A stretch of 54,613 nucleotides of DNA from RGIG6165 sp045545175 (GCA_045545175.1 JAZQAK010000020.1:1-54613); one strand, 5' to 3'; positions 15,276-24,145 are shown, counted from the stretch's first letter. Notes: a model not told the origin generated them from the sequence alone. Numbers and translations: made by a program.

Positions 15276-15823
15276 GCAGCAATATGTTAAACGATATAGA
15301 AGAGATTTTGCTTACCGAAGAACAGATAGATAAAATCTGTCGTGAAATGGGTGCGAAGATAAGCGCCGACTACGAGGGCAAAAATCTTCTTTTAGTGGGT
15401 CTTCTCAAGGGGTCAATCGTGTTTATGTCACAGCTTATGAAGTATATCACGATACCCTGTAAGATTGATTTTATGATTGCTTCAAGTTACGGCAGCAGCA
15501 CCGAAACGTCGGGTGTTGTCGAAATAAAGAAGGATATAACGATGCCGATAGAAGGGTATCATATACTTATTGTAGAGGATATTCTTGACACGGGTGTTAC
15601 GCTGAGTAACGTGTTACCCCTTCTTCTTGAAAAGGGTGCAAAAAGCGTAAAAATAGCAACGCTTCTCAACAAGCCCGAGAGAAGAAAATGTGAAGTAAAA
15701 CTTGATTATCAGGGTGTGGAAATTCCCGACAAATTTGTCGTAGGCTACGGCCTCGACTATAATGAGGAGTACAGAAATCTCCCGTTTGTCGGCATTTTAA
15801 AGCCTTGTGTATATGAAAAATAA
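15272..15823 (+). CDS. hpt: Hypoxanthine phosphoribosyltransferase
   Basis: 183 residues. It salvages hypoxanthine/guanine with PRPP. The PRPP-binding loop is LIVEDILDTGVTLSNVLPLL, preceded by FMIASSYGSSTETSG, and the substrate loop includes VGYGLDYNEEYRNLPFVG. The ATG at 15272 is chosen because GGAG lies just upstream and it shares ATGA with the tilS stop. The upstream in-frame ATG at 15245 would lie deep inside tilS. The tilS-hpt-ftsH order is conserved in Firmicutes. Confidence 0.97.
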   Translation: MSSNMLNDIEEILLTEEQIDKICREMGAKISADYEGKNLLLVGLLKGSIVFMSQLMKYITIPCKIDFMIASSYGSSTETSGVVEIKKDITMPIEGYHILIVEDILDTGVTLSNVLPLLLEKGAKSVKIATLLNKPERRKCEVKLDYQGVEIPDKFVVGYGLDYNEEYRNLPFVGILKPCVYEK

Positions 15824-15835
15824 CGGAGGTCAGTT

Positions 15836-17683
15836 TTGAAACTCAATAAAAGAGCATTTTTAAGAAGCATAATATTTTACGTTGTCATAGCGATAGTTAT
15901 CGCTGCGACTTCGGGCTGGTTTTTTGACTCGTCGGGAGAAAAGCCTAAGACGTATTCCGACATAGTAAGCGAGTTTAAGAGTGAAAACGTAAAGAATTTT
16001 ACGGTCGATTCCGAAAACGTGATTGAGCTTACGCTTAAGGATGACAGCAAGGTGTCATATAAACTTGCAAACATATCTATTTTCTATTCCGATCTCGGCG
16101 AAATCATTGCTCAGCAGTCGGAAGCGGGTATTCTCGAAACGTACGACTACCAGCCTGCGAAAGAGCCGTCGTTCTTTGTGTCGATGTTGCCGTATATCAT
16201 TGAGATACTCCTCTTTGTCGGCATATTTATGTTTATGATGAATATGATGGGCGGCAAGGACAACAAGGCGATGTCTTTCGGAAAGAGCAGGGCAAAGCTT
16301 TCTGACGACAAGAATAAAAAGACCTTTGCCGACGTTGCAGGTGCAGACGAGGAAAAGGCGGAACTTGAGGAGATAGTTGATTTTCTTAAATCACCGCTCA
16401 AATATACCGAAATGGGTGCAAGGGTGCCCAAGGGCATACTTCTTTACGGCCCTCCCGGAACGGGTAAAACGCTTCTTGCAAAGGCTGTTGCAGGTGAAGC
16501 GGGCGTGCCCTTCTTCTCGATATCGGGCTCTGACTTCGTTGAAATGTTTGTCGGTGTCGGTGCATCCCGTGTGAGAGACCTTTTTGAACAGGCAAAGAAA
16601 AATCTTCCCTGCATCGTGTTTATAGATGAAATCGATGCTGTGGGCAGACACCGTGGTGCAGGTCTCGGCGGCGGTCACGATGAGAGAGAGCAGACGCTTA
16701 ATCAGCTTCTTGTAGAGATGGACGGTTTTGCCACGAATTCGGGAATTATCATAATTGCGGCAACCAACAGACCTGACATTCTTGACCCTGCGCTTTTAAG
16801 ACCGGGCAGATTTGACAGACAGATAACCATATCGGCACCCGATGCTATCGGCAGAGAGGCTATACTCAAAGTCCATGCAAGAGGAAAGCCTGTCAGCGAA
16901 GACGTTGATTTTAAAACGATTGCACACGGAACGGGCGGTTTCACAGGTGCAGACCTTGAAAACCTTCTTAACGAAGCGGCACTTTCTGCTGTGAGAAACA
17001 AGAGTAAGGTCATAACCATGAAGGACATTGAAGATTCAATCGTCAAGGTAATGGTCGGCCCCGAAAAGAAAAAACGCAAGATAACGGAAAAAGAAAACAG
17101 ACTTACGGCATATCACGAGGGCGGACACGCCATACTCGGACATTATCTTGAAACACAGGACCCCGTACACGAGATAAGCATAATTCCCAGAGGCGGTGCA
17201 GGCGGATATACGCTGTCCATTCCCGAAGAGGAAAAATGGTACGCCACAAAGACCGAGATGACGGAGGATATTATATCCCTTCTCGGCGGCAGAGCGGCGG
17301 AAGAGATAATTCTCGGCGACATTTCGACGGGGGCATCAAACGATATTCAGCGTGCAACTAATATTGCCAAGAATATGGTTACAAAGTACGGTATGAGTGA
17401 AAAACTCGGTCCCATATCGCTCGGCAGTCAGCATGAAGAGGTATTCCTCGGCAGAGACTACAACGATATGAAGAATATGAGTGATGCGACAGCTTCACTT
17501 ATTGATACCGAAACCCGCAAAATAATAGATGAAAGTTATTTAAAGGCAAAAGAAATGCTCTTGAATCACAAGGATGAACTTGAAGCAGTCGCACAGGCAC
17601 TTCTCAAATACGAGAAACTTGATGCAAAGCAGTTTGTCAGAGTGATTGAAGGCAAAGACCCTATGGAAACAACTGAAGAATAA
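15836..17683 (+). CDS. ftsH: ATP-dependent zinc metalloprotease FtsH
   Basis: A 615-residue membrane AAA+ protease. Two N-terminal membrane helices (about residues 9-28 and 112-138) flank an extracytoplasmic domain. The AAA domain has Walker A GPPGTGKT, Walker B CIVFIDEIDAVG and the arginine fingers in LLRPGRFDRQI. The protease active site is YHEGGHAIL (HExxH). It degrades misassembled membrane proteins and some regulators. TTG is the start codon, with GGAGG 6 nt upstream and no better alternative. A terminator follows immediately. Confidence 0.98.
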   Translation: MKLNKRAFLRSIIFYVVIAIVIAATSGWFFDSSGEKPKTYSDIVSEFKSENVKNFTVDSENVIELTLKDDSKVSYKLANISIFYSDLGEIIAQQSEAGILETYDYQPAKEPSFFVSMLPYIIEILLFVGIFMFMMNMMGGKDNKAMSFGKSRAKLSDDKNKKTFADVAGADEEKAELEEIVDFLKSPLKYTEMGARVPKGILLYGPPGTGKTLLAKAVAGEAGVPFFSISGSDFVEMFVGVGASRVRDLFEQAKKNLPCIVFIDEIDAVGRHRGAGLGGGHDEREQTLNQLLVEMDGFATNSGIIIIAATNRPDILDPALLRPGRFDRQITISAPDAIGREAILKVHARGKPVSEDVDFKTIAHGTGGFTGADLENLLNEAALSAVRNKSKVITMKDIEDSIVKVMVGPEKKKRKITEKENRLTAYHEGGHAILGHYLETQDPVHEISIIPRGGAGGYTLSIPEEEKWYATKTEMTEDIISLLGGRAAEEIILGDISTGASNDIQRATNIAKNMVTKYGMSEKLGPISLGSQHEEVFLGRDYNDMKNMSDATASLIDTETRKIIDESYLKAKEMLLNHKDELEAVAQALLKYEKLDAKQFVRVIEGKDPMETTEE

Positions 17684-17716
17684 AAAATAAGGTGTCTTTC
17701 GACACCTTATTTTTTT
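17684..17716. terminator. Bidirectional terminator between ftsH and trpB
   Basis: AAATAAGGTGTC pairs with GACACCTTATTT around TTTC, with T-runs on both strands. It ends both convergent units. Confidence 0.88.
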
Positions 17717-18932
17717 ATCTAATACCGTAGTTTTCAATTACGTAGTCCATATCCTTGTCGCCTCTGCCCGAGAGGTTTATGAGAACTGAACCTGTACCCA
17801 TTGTTTTTGCAAGCTTCATACCGTATGCGACGGCGTGAGCACTTTCGATTGCAGGAATAATACCCTCCATTCGTGAAAGTGTAAAGAATGCATCAATGGT
17901 TTCATCGTCGGAAATTACGTCATATTTAACTCTGCCGATATCGTGCAAAAATGCGTGTTCGGCACCTGATGAGGGGTAGTCAAGACCGCTTGCAACCGAA
18001 TATACGGGTGCGGGCTCACCGTTTTCATCCTTGAGCATTATGCTGTTAAAGCCGTGCATAATGCCTTCCGTACCGTATTGCAGACTTGCCGCATGGTCGC
18101 CAAGCTGTGTGCCACGTCCGAGAGGCTCAATACCGTATATATCAACGGGGTCGTTGAGAAATCCCGAAAACATACCCATTGCATTTGAACCTCCGCCGAC
18201 ACATGCAACGACCGCATCGGGCAGATTGCCCGTCATTTCCAAAAACTGCTCTCTTGATTCAATACCTATAACACTCTGGAAATCACGCACCATCATGGGG
18301 AAGGGGTGAGGACCAACTACCGAGCCGATACAGTAGATGCTGTTTTTATAGTCTTTTGCATACGCTTCAAACGCCGCATCAACCGCTTCCTTGAGAGTTG
18401 CAAGGCCGTGTGTAACCTCGATTATGTTTGCACCGAGAATCTTCATTCTTGCAACGTTGGGTGCCTGCTTTTTTATATCGACCGCACCCATATATATGTC
18501 ACATTCAAGACCGAAATATGCTGCCGCAGTTGCAAGGGCAACACCGTGCTGACCTGCACCCGTCTCTGCGATAACCTTTTTCTTGCCCATATATTTGGCA
18601 AGAAGCACTTCGCCCATACAGTGATTGAGCTTGTGTGCACCGCTGTGATTTAAGTCCTCACGCTTTGCATAAAGCTGAACGTTTCCGAGTGAAGCAGACA
18701 GCCTTTCAAGATGTGAAATAGGTGTCGGCCTGCCCTGAAACTCTTTTCTGATTTTTCGCAGTTCACTTATAAATTTGCTTGATTTGCATATGGTAAAATA
18801 CGCCTCGTTTATCTCCTGCATCGCCTTTTTCAAGTCCTCGGAGATATAAGAACCGCCGTATTTACCGAAAAAACCGTCCTTATCGGGATAGTTATTGAAG
18901 TACGTATCAAAATCAACAGAATTAAATTTCAT
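17715..18932 (-). CDS. trpB: Tryptophan synthase beta chain, stand-alone
   Basis: 405 residues, PLP-dependent; condenses indole and serine to tryptophan. The PLP lysine lies in NHSGAHKLNHCMGEVLLAK, followed by AETGAGQHGVALATAAA, the phosphate-binding VGGGSNAMG and the C-terminal SGRGDKDM. The sequence is of the TrpB1 type, but no trpA or other trp gene is adjacent. It may therefore work in indole salvage, or partner a TrpA encoded elsewhere. The only cotranscribed gene, 14 bp upstream, is a membrane protein of unknown role. No T-box was seen upstream. Confidence 0.95.
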   Translation of the reverse strand: MKFNSVDFDTYFNNYPDKDGFFGKYGGSYISEDLKKAMQEINEAYFTICKSSKFISELRKIRKEFQGRPTPISHLERLSASLGNVQLYAKREDLNHSGAHKLNHCMGEVLLAKYMGKKKVIAETGAGQHGVALATAAAYFGLECDIYMGAVDIKKQAPNVARMKILGANIIEVTHGLATLKEAVDAAFEAYAKDYKNSIYCIGSVVGPHPFPMMVRDFQSVIGIESREQFLEMTGNLPDAVVACVGGGSNAMGMFSGFLNDPVDIYGIEPLGRGTQLGDHAASLQYGTEGIMHGFNSIMLKDENGEPAPVYSVASGLDYPSSGAEHAFLHDIGRVKYDVISDDETIDAFFTLSRMEGIIPAIESAHAVAYGMKLAKTMGTGSVLINLSGRGDKDMDYVIENYGIR

Positions 18933-18946
18933 TGCAATCCTCCGTA

Positions 18947-19666
18947 TTAATTAAAACTGTGTAAGAACCATGCTTTATGGTAAGCGCTTTCAAATGAATC
19001 TTCCTTTTTATCAATACAGTAGGCGTAGACTTTGCAAAGGTCATTAACGTACGCTTGTGCAAGATAAGTATATGAGATTACACTACTTATTATCGAAAGT
19101 GCCGCACATATCGGTGTCGGCAGTACGATTGAGGCAGAAAGCCAGACGGAAATGCCTAAAAGAACATTTGACATAAGAGCAAGCAACTTGTAAAGGAGAG
19201 TTTCCGCACTGAAAGAAAGGCGCTTTGTTGTCGCAAGTCGTGAAAACTTGTTATTTTTCATCACCACTATCGATGAAAAGTTATTACGCATTACTTCTGC
19301 AAAAAGCTTTTTAAGTACGGGCTCTGTAATATGTTCAGGCTTAACACGCATAAGAGTGGAGATGACACGGCAGGTAATCCAGTATACCTCTTTATATATA
19401 CGGTATCGACGTATAACACCGCAAAGCATAAAGCCAATCACGTATATAAGCAGATATACACCTGCTGCGGCAGCAGTCGTCAGATTCAAATCATAAATCG
19501 TGGGAAGAAGCAAGCTGACTATCGTTATATAAACAGCAATTATCTGGTCACGCTTAGACTGCTGAAGCGAAAGTTCGGCATAACATTGATTATAGAGATT
19601 TTCAAGACGAAGGTCACATTTTTCTTCGTATATGCCTTCTAAATTTTCGTTTTCAAAATTACCCAT
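18947..19666 (-). CDS. Four-TM membrane protein, unknown function
   Basis: 239 residues. The start is supported by AGGGTGAT 6 nt upstream. A charged N-terminal 40 residues lead to two helices (about 43-58 and 66-86), a cytoplasmic middle with a Lys/Arg-rich stretch, and two more helices (about 160-205), ending in an acidic-aromatic tail. The arrangement recalls SLATT-type two-plus-two membrane proteins of bacterial conflict systems, but I cannot confirm that. It is the first gene of the unit containing trpB. Confidence 0.65.
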   Translation of the reverse strand: MGNFENENLEGIYEEKCDLRLENLYNQCYAELSLQQSKRDQIIAVYITIVSLLLPTIYDLNLTTAAAAGVYLLIYVIGFMLCGVIRRYRIYKEVYWITCRVISTLMRVKPEHITEPVLKKLFAEVMRNNFSSIVVMKNNKFSRLATTKRLSFSAETLLYKLLALMSNVLLGISVWLSASIVLPTPICAALSIISSVISYTYLAQAYVNDLCKVYAYCIDKKEDSFESAYHKAWFLHSFN

Positions 19667-19747
19667 TATTTAATCACCCTAAAGTATTTTAGCATATTTT
19701 ATTTTTCACAGCAATAATATTTAATATATTGAATATCGGAGGTACAT

Positions 19748-20341
19748 ATGGTAGACGTTTATCTTTCGCCGTCAACACAGGAGTTTAATATCGGGTACGG
19801 CAGTTACGGTACCGAGGAAGGCAGAATGAATCAGGTTGCAGACGTTGTTGAGTACGAACTCGAAAGACACGGGGTATCGGTGGAACGAAATTCCCCCTCG
19901 ATGTCACCTCGTGAGGCTGTGGAACAGAGTAACTCGGTAAATCCGAGACTTCACGTTGCACTTCACTCAAATGCGGGCGACGGGCTTTCAAGAGGTGCCG
20001 AGGTATATACACACCGTTTCGGCGGTACGGGGGAGGAATTGGCAGACAATCTCTACGAAGAACTGCAAATGATTTCACCCACGGAGGGACTCGGCGTAAA
20101 AGAATCGGCCCCTCTTTTCGGCGGTCAGGGATTCTATGAGATGAGATACACAAGGGCACCTGCCGCGCTTGTCGAGGTTGCTTTCCACGACAACCCTGCA
20201 GATGCACAATACATTATCAGTAACATTTATCAGATTGGAAGTGCCCTTGCAAAAGGTATACTTGATACGTTAGAGATACCTTATCAGCAGGATACCGCCG
20301 AGAACGTGACTTTTTTGAAGAACAAGTATAACAATGTATGA
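19748..20341 (+). CDS. N-acetylmuramoyl-L-alanine amidase (Amidase_3)
   Basis: 197 residues, a single catalytic domain with no signal peptide. Family features: YLSPSTQEFN at the start, a Glu in GTEEGRMNQVAD, HVALHSNAG with the zinc-binding His, and ALVEVAFHDNPADAQ with the catalytic Glu. The usual GHGG His motif near the N-terminus is replaced by SPS, as in a known subgroup of clostridial amidases. It overlaps the CwlJ-like gene by 8 bp and heads a spore-type module, so its probable target is spore or mother-cell peptidoglycan. GGAGG lies 7 nt before the ATG. Confidence 0.88.
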   Translation: MVDVYLSPSTQEFNIGYGSYGTEEGRMNQVADVVEYELERHGVSVERNSPSMSPREAVEQSNSVNPRLHVALHSNAGDGLSRGAEVYTHRFGGTGEELADNLYEELQMISPTEGLGVKESAPLFGGQGFYEMRYTRAPAALVEVAFHDNPADAQYIISNIYQIGSALAKGILDTLEIPYQQDTAENVTFLKNKYNNV

Positions 20342-20774
20342 TGAGAGAGAACTTCTTGCCCGCCTTATCCAATGCGAAGCAGGAGGTGAGGGCGACCTTG
20401 GTATGAAAGCAGTTGCAGGCACGATAATGAACCGTGTCCGTGCAACAGAGGGGGAATACAGCAGGGTTTCTAAGGGAGGAAGTATCAGAAATATTATATT
20501 TCAACCCGGTCAGTACGACTGTGCCTCCGAATATGAAAACGGCGTCTACACCCCTCAGAATATTTATAATATGAGACCCGAACAGATACACTATGACATT
20601 GCCGATTGGGCGATAGCGGGCAACAGATTAAACACGGTCGGGGATTCACTGTGGTTTTTCAACCCCTATTCGCCGGAGTGCAGGGATACCTTCCCGAACA
20701 ATTCGGGCACCTTTGCCGACAGAATAGGGGAGCACTGCTTCTACGACCCGACCGACGATTATGCTTTGACATAA
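20334..20774 (+). CDS. Spore cortex-lytic enzyme, CwlJ/SleB-type hydrolase
   Basis: 146 residues, essentially only the Hydrolase_2 domain. Features are ELLARLIQCEAGGEGD with the catalytic Glu, AVAGTIMNRV, the FQPGQYDC segment and the characteristic SLWFFNP. Lack of a signal peptide and of a peptidoglycan-binding domain makes it CwlJ-like rather than SleB-like. CwlJ breaks cortex peptidoglycan during germination. The GerQ-like gene downstream supports this, because in Bacillus cwlJ and gerQ are adjacent and GerQ is needed for CwlJ placement. Start overlaps the amidase stop. Confidence 0.85.
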   Translation: MYDERELLARLIQCEAGGEGDLGMKAVAGTIMNRVRATEGEYSRVSKGGSIRNIIFQPGQYDCASEYENGVYTPQNIYNMRPEQIHYDIADWAIAGNRLNTVGDSLWFFNPYSPECRDTFPNNSGTFADRIGEHCFYDPTDDYALT

Positions 20775-20797
20775 ATATTGTTTTAAGGAGATAAGAT

Positions 20798-21184
20798 ATG
20801 GACGATACACAGAGTTATCCTATGTATAACACGGAGAGACCGGAAACGGAAACCTACGTTCCGATGACCTTTTTTAACGGAAGTTCCGCAGAGCGCCCGA
20901 TAGACGTCGACAAAACACTTCAGGAGATGCTTGCCGATAACATAGACAGTTACGTTGTGTGTGAATTTCTAATCGGAACGCAGAATATGACGACTAAAGA
21001 GGGTATTCTGCACGAAATAGGTTCAAGTTTTTTCGTGCTCTATCACCCGCTTGAAGACACGTATGAATCGTGTGATTTTTACTCGGTGAAATTTGTCACC
21101 TTCTACCGTGATGAGCAGAGTGGCACACGTCCTCAGACACCGCAGACGCCCATTCAGCCCCGAAGAAGAACAACGAGAAGATAA
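20798..21184 (+). CDS. GerQ-like spore coat protein
   Basis: 128 residues. An N-terminal Tyr/Pro-rich, low-complexity part precedes a compact beta domain, from YVVCEFLIG through KEGILHEIGSSFFVLY to FYSVKFVTFYRD. This has the spacing of the GerQ domain (a strand, an insertion, then a GxIxEVGxDxxxL-like turn). The tail is Pro/Gln/Arg-rich. GerQ is a coat/cortex-surface protein cross-linked in spores and required for CwlJ function. Position directly after the CwlJ-like gene is the strongest argument. AAGGAG lies upstream. Sequence similarity is weak by eye. Confidence 0.7.
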   Translation: MDDTQSYPMYNTERPETETYVPMTFFNGSSAERPIDVDKTLQEMLADNIDSYVVCEFLIGTQNMTTKEGILHEIGSSFFVLYHPLEDTYESCDFYSVKFVTFYRDEQSGTRPQTPQTPIQPRRRTTRR

Positions 21185-21188
21185 CAGT

Positions 21189-21219
21189 AAAAGCAAGGCC
21201 CAAAGTCTTGCTTTTTTTT
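21189..21219 (+). terminator. Terminator of the germination module
   Basis: AAAAGCAAG pairs with CTTGCTTTT around GCCCAAAGT, followed by further T residues, just after the GerQ-like stop. Confidence 0.85.
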
Positions 21220-21266
21220 ATGCGTTGTACTACAATATGAATAAAAGTGTAAAGTGAGGAAGTGTT

Positions 21267-21935
21267 ATGGAAATGGAAGTTTTAGAGTTAAACGGAATGC
21301 AGTACATAAAAACGTACACACAGGAATATGAAAGTGGTAAAAAATATCCTGTTATCATATTTTTGCACGGTGCGGGTACACGCGGAACGGATATTGAGTT
21401 GCTCAAGGGCAACAGCTTTTTCAAAATGATTAACAGGGACTATCCCTTTATGCTGATTGCACCCCAGTGTAACAGAAACACTTGGTTTGACCATATGGAA
21501 GACCTTAAAAAGCTCGTCAACACGCTTGCCGAGGATGAATCCGTTGATGAAAAAAAGATTTATCTTATGGGTAACAGCATGGGCGGTTACGGTACGTGGC
21601 AGCTTGCGATGAGTATTCCCGAAATGTTTGCGGCTATCGTGCCCATCTGCGGCGGCGGTATGTACTGGAATGCGGCAAGACTTGCGAACGTTCCCGTATG
21701 GGCGTTCCACGGTCAGCGCGATAAGGCCGTTTTTGTTGAGGAATCGCATAAAATGGTGGATGCAGTCAACGCAAAAGGCGGAAATGCAAAAATTACCATA
21801 TATCCCGAACTCGGACACAGATCGTGGGATCCCACTTACAGCAACCCCGAAGTTATGCAGTGGTTGCTGAGCCACGAAAACGGCGGAAAAGTTGAACTTA
21901 ACGACGAGTACACCGACACCAAATTACACGGCTAA
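21267..21935 (+). CDS. Alpha/beta-hydrolase, esterase/PHB-depolymerase-like
   Basis: 222 residues. The catalytic triad is visible: Ser in LMGNSMGGYGTW (GxSxG), Asp in FHGQRDKAV, and His in PELGHRSW. The oxyanion region is IIFLHGAGTRG. The pattern matches predicted phospholipase/carboxylesterases of the dienelactone hydrolase/PHB depolymerase group, often active on feruloyl or acetyl esters. No signal peptide, so it is cytoplasmic. GAGGAAG precedes the ATG at 21267. It stands alone between two terminators. Confidence 0.87.
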   Translation: MEMEVLELNGMQYIKTYTQEYESGKKYPVIIFLHGAGTRGTDIELLKGNSFFKMINRDYPFMLIAPQCNRNTWFDHMEDLKKLVNTLAEDESVDEKKIYLMGNSMGGYGTWQLAMSIPEMFAAIVPICGGGMYWNAARLANVPVWAFHGQRDKAVFVEESHKMVDAVNAKGGNAKITIYPELGHRSWDPTYSNPEVMQWLLSHENGGKVELNDEYTDTKLHG

Positions 21936-21940
21936 AATAA

Positions 21941-21974
21941 AAAACGACAGGAAATATTTCCTGTCGTTTTTATT
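21941..21974. terminator. Bidirectional terminator
   Basis: AAAACGACAGGAAA pairs perfectly with TTTCCTGTCGTTTT (14 bp, 2-nt loop) between convergent genes. Confidence 0.92.
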
Positions 21975-22578
21975 ATTTCAGCGGTTCAAAATCTTCGGCG
22001 CCGTGTTTGCAAAGGGGGCAGACGAAATCGGGCGGAAGTTCTTCTCCCTCGTAAACGTATCCGCATATCTTGCAGACCCAGCCCTTTTTCTTTGCCTGGG
22101 GCTTGGGCTTTACGTTTGCAAAATAGTAAGCATACGTCATAGGTGCCGTGTCGGCAATGACTTCACATTCCTCAACCTGTGCGATGAAAAGAGTGTGTGT
22201 TGAACAGTCCTGCTCGGCTATAACCTTTGCCGAGAAAACGGCACACACATTGTCCTTTACGTAAACGAGACCGTTTGAGGTGCGGTTTTCAAGGTCGGTG
22301 GGTGTGAATTTGTCCGTATTTCTTCCGCTTGAAAAGCCGTACTTTTCAAAAACGGAAAACGGCGCACTCTCGTCAATGACTGAGGCGTTGAAAACACCTG
22401 TTTTCTTTATCATATCGTGTGTATAATTGGTCTTGTTAACCGCAACTGCAATTGTTTTCGGATTATCGCTTATCTGAATGACGGTGTTTACAATGCACGC
22501 ATTGTCCTTATCCCCGTCCTTTGCCGAAAGCACGAAAAGACCGTATGAAAGTTTGTAAAAAGCCGTATTATCTATCAT
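21973..22578 (-). CDS. hrb: High-molecular-weight rubredoxin (flavin reductase-rubredoxin fusion)
   Basis: 201 residues in two domains. Residues 1-150 form a flavin reductase-like FMN-binding domain (YGLFVLSAKDGDKDNAC, then KTGVFNASVIDESAP). The C-terminal 40 residues are a rubredoxin with CKICGYVYEGEELPPDFVCPLCKHG supplying four iron-binding cysteines (two CxxC pairs). Similar fusions in acetogens pass electrons from NAD(P)H to flavodiiron proteins and help remove oxygen or NO. It ends a three-gene operon with only 2 bp between genes. Confidence 0.93.
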   Translation of the reverse strand: MIDNTAFYKLSYGLFVLSAKDGDKDNACIVNTVIQISDNPKTIAVAVNKTNYTHDMIKKTGVFNASVIDESAPFSVFEKYGFSSGRNTDKFTPTDLENRTSNGLVYVKDNVCAVFSAKVIAEQDCSTHTLFIAQVEECEVIADTAPMTYAYYFANVKPKPQAKKKGWVCKICGYVYEGEELPPDFVCPLCKHGAEDFEPLK

Positions 22579-22580
22579 AA

Positions 22581-22973
22581 TTACTCTCCTAATAATTCGT
22601 CTAATAAGTCACAACCAAAATTTATACATTCGGGGCAGGATACACGTCCGTTTTGCTTTATCTCACGGCATACGAGAGAACCGCATTTTTCAAGAAATTT
22701 TTCGGTAAGCCCTCCTGCAATAGCGTAGGTTGATGCCTTTGTCGTGGGATTTTCGGGATTTTTGCAACTGTTTGAAAGTGATGCTATATAAATAGCACCC
22801 GAAAGGGCACCGCAGGTTGCAATCGCCTTACCCATACCTAAACCAAAGCCTTCCATTGAGGCAAATGCAACGTCTTGCGAAACGCCGACTTTGTCGCAAT
22901 AAGCGCAGGCAACTGCCTGTGCACAGTTGCAGCCTCTGTCGTGTAAAATTGCTGCTTGTTCTTTTCTGTCCAT
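22581..22973 (-). CDS. C_GCAxxG_C_C family redox protein
   Basis: 130 residues with the conserved cysteine pattern of this family: GCNCAQAVACAYC, then ATCGALSGAIYIAS (the family's namesake motif), GSLVCREI and SCPECINFGCDLLDE. These proteins are thought to be redox-active and occur in strict anaerobes, often near iron or oxidoreductase genes, but no biochemical role is established. It lies between a DUF815 ATPase and Hrb, 2 bp from each. Confidence 0.9.
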   Translation of the reverse strand: MDRKEQAAILHDRGCNCAQAVACAYCDKVGVSQDVAFASMEGFGLGMGKAIATCGALSGAIYIASLSNSCKNPENPTTKASTYAIAGGLTEKFLEKCGSLVCREIKQNGRVSCPECINFGCDLLDELLGE

Positions 22974-22975
22974 AT

Positions 22976-24145
22976 TTAAAACTCCTTACTGAGATGCTTG
23001 ATAAGCTGTTCTGCAGCCCTGCCCGAGAGACCGCTGTGGGCAATGCCCCATTCCTTTGCGGCGGCTTCAAGTGCCTCTCTGCTCATATCAAGACCTGCTT
23101 TTTTTGCGAGGTATTCCACCATATCGAAATACTGCGTCTGCATAGGCTTCATAAAGTATATCTGCAGACCGAATCTGTCGGAAAGTGATATTTTCTCCTG
23201 CATCGATTCGTTTCTGTGAACGTCGTCATCGCCACGTTCTTTCCAGGTTTCCCTGATAAGATGACGTCTGTTCGACGTGGCGTATATCGCGAGATTTTTT
23301 GGTTTTTCCTCAAGACCGCCTTCAATTATAGCCTTTAAATATTTGTATTCGATTTCAAAGTCCTCAAACGACAAATCGTCCATATAAAGAACGAAGGCGT
23401 AACCGCGGTGCTTGATTTTGCCTATGATATCGCCCAGATATTTAAACTGACTTTTCTGCACCTGAATCATACGGAGACCGTCTTTATAAAACTCGTTTAA
23501 AATGGCTTTGATGCAGGTGGATTTTCCCGTACCGCTGTCACCGTAGAGAAGCACGTTGTTTGCTTCCTTGCCGTTAACAAATGCCCTCGTATTATCAAGA
23601 AGCTGTGCTTTCTGCACGTCATAACCCCACAGGTCCGAAAGGGTGACACGGCGGAAATGTGTGACGGGAACGAGAGCACCGTCTTCACTCAACACAAAAG
23701 CACGGTAAAGACCGAGCTCACCCACGCCGTAGGCTTCATAAAAATCCGTACACACCTTGAAAAACTCGTCTGCATTCGATGCATTTTCAAGTTTTTTTGC
23801 AAATTCGGATGCAAGAGTGCCTATACAAACCGTTTCGTCGTCAGGCTTTTTCATGGGAACGTAATCGTCAAAGATTTCATCAAGCATTGAGCGGTTGAAA
23901 AGCGTATAAAGCTCATCAAAATCTGCTTTTACCGTTTGGGTGAGTGCATTATCGGGCACCTGCCGTCTTTCACAACCGACGGAAAAGGGATTTTCGTCAG
24001 TCATAACAAGATACGCCACAAAGCAGTGCCACAGATTACCGCAGAAACAATGCTTTTCCGCAAGTTCAATAAGGCGACTGATGCCTTCGGCAGTTTTTAT
24101 TTTGTCGATTATTTCATATTCTTTGGTTTTTCCGAGTATTATCAT
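22976..24145 (-). CDS. DUF815 family AAA ATPase
   Basis: 389 residues. A variable N-terminal half is followed by the ATPase domain with Walker A LLYGDSGTGKST, Walker B FVLYMDDLSFEDFE, a sensor-like YATSNRRHLI, and the DUF815 signature RETWKERGDDDVHRNESMQE and SLSDRFGL. DUF815 ATPases are MoxR/RuvB-like but of unknown function. Operonic linkage here is to two redox proteins. Start at ATG 24145 with a weak GAAGTG site. Confidence 0.9.
   Translation of the reverse strand: MIILGKTKEYEIIDKIKTAEGISRLIELAEKHCFCGNLWHCFVAYLVMTDENPFSVGCERRQVPDNALTQTVKADFDELYTLFNRSMLDEIFDDYVPMKKPDDETVCIGTLASEFAKKLENASNADEFFKVCTDFYEAYGVGELGLYRAFVLSEDGALVPVTHFRRVTLSDLWGYDVQKAQLLDNTRAFVNGKEANNVLLYGDSGTGKSTCIKAILNEFYKDGLRMIQVQKSQFKYLGDIIGKIKHRGYAFVLYMDDLSFEDFEIEYKYLKAIIEGGLEEKPKNLAIYATSNRRHLIRETWKERGDDDVHRNESMQEKISLSDRFGLQIYFMKPMQTQYFDMVEYLAKKAGLDMSREALEAAAKEWGIAHSGLSGRAAEQLIKHLSKEF

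Noticed and set aside
21288..21875. Minus-strand frame of 195 codons over the esterase gene
   Set aside because: Antisense of a gene with an intact catalytic triad; no features of its own.
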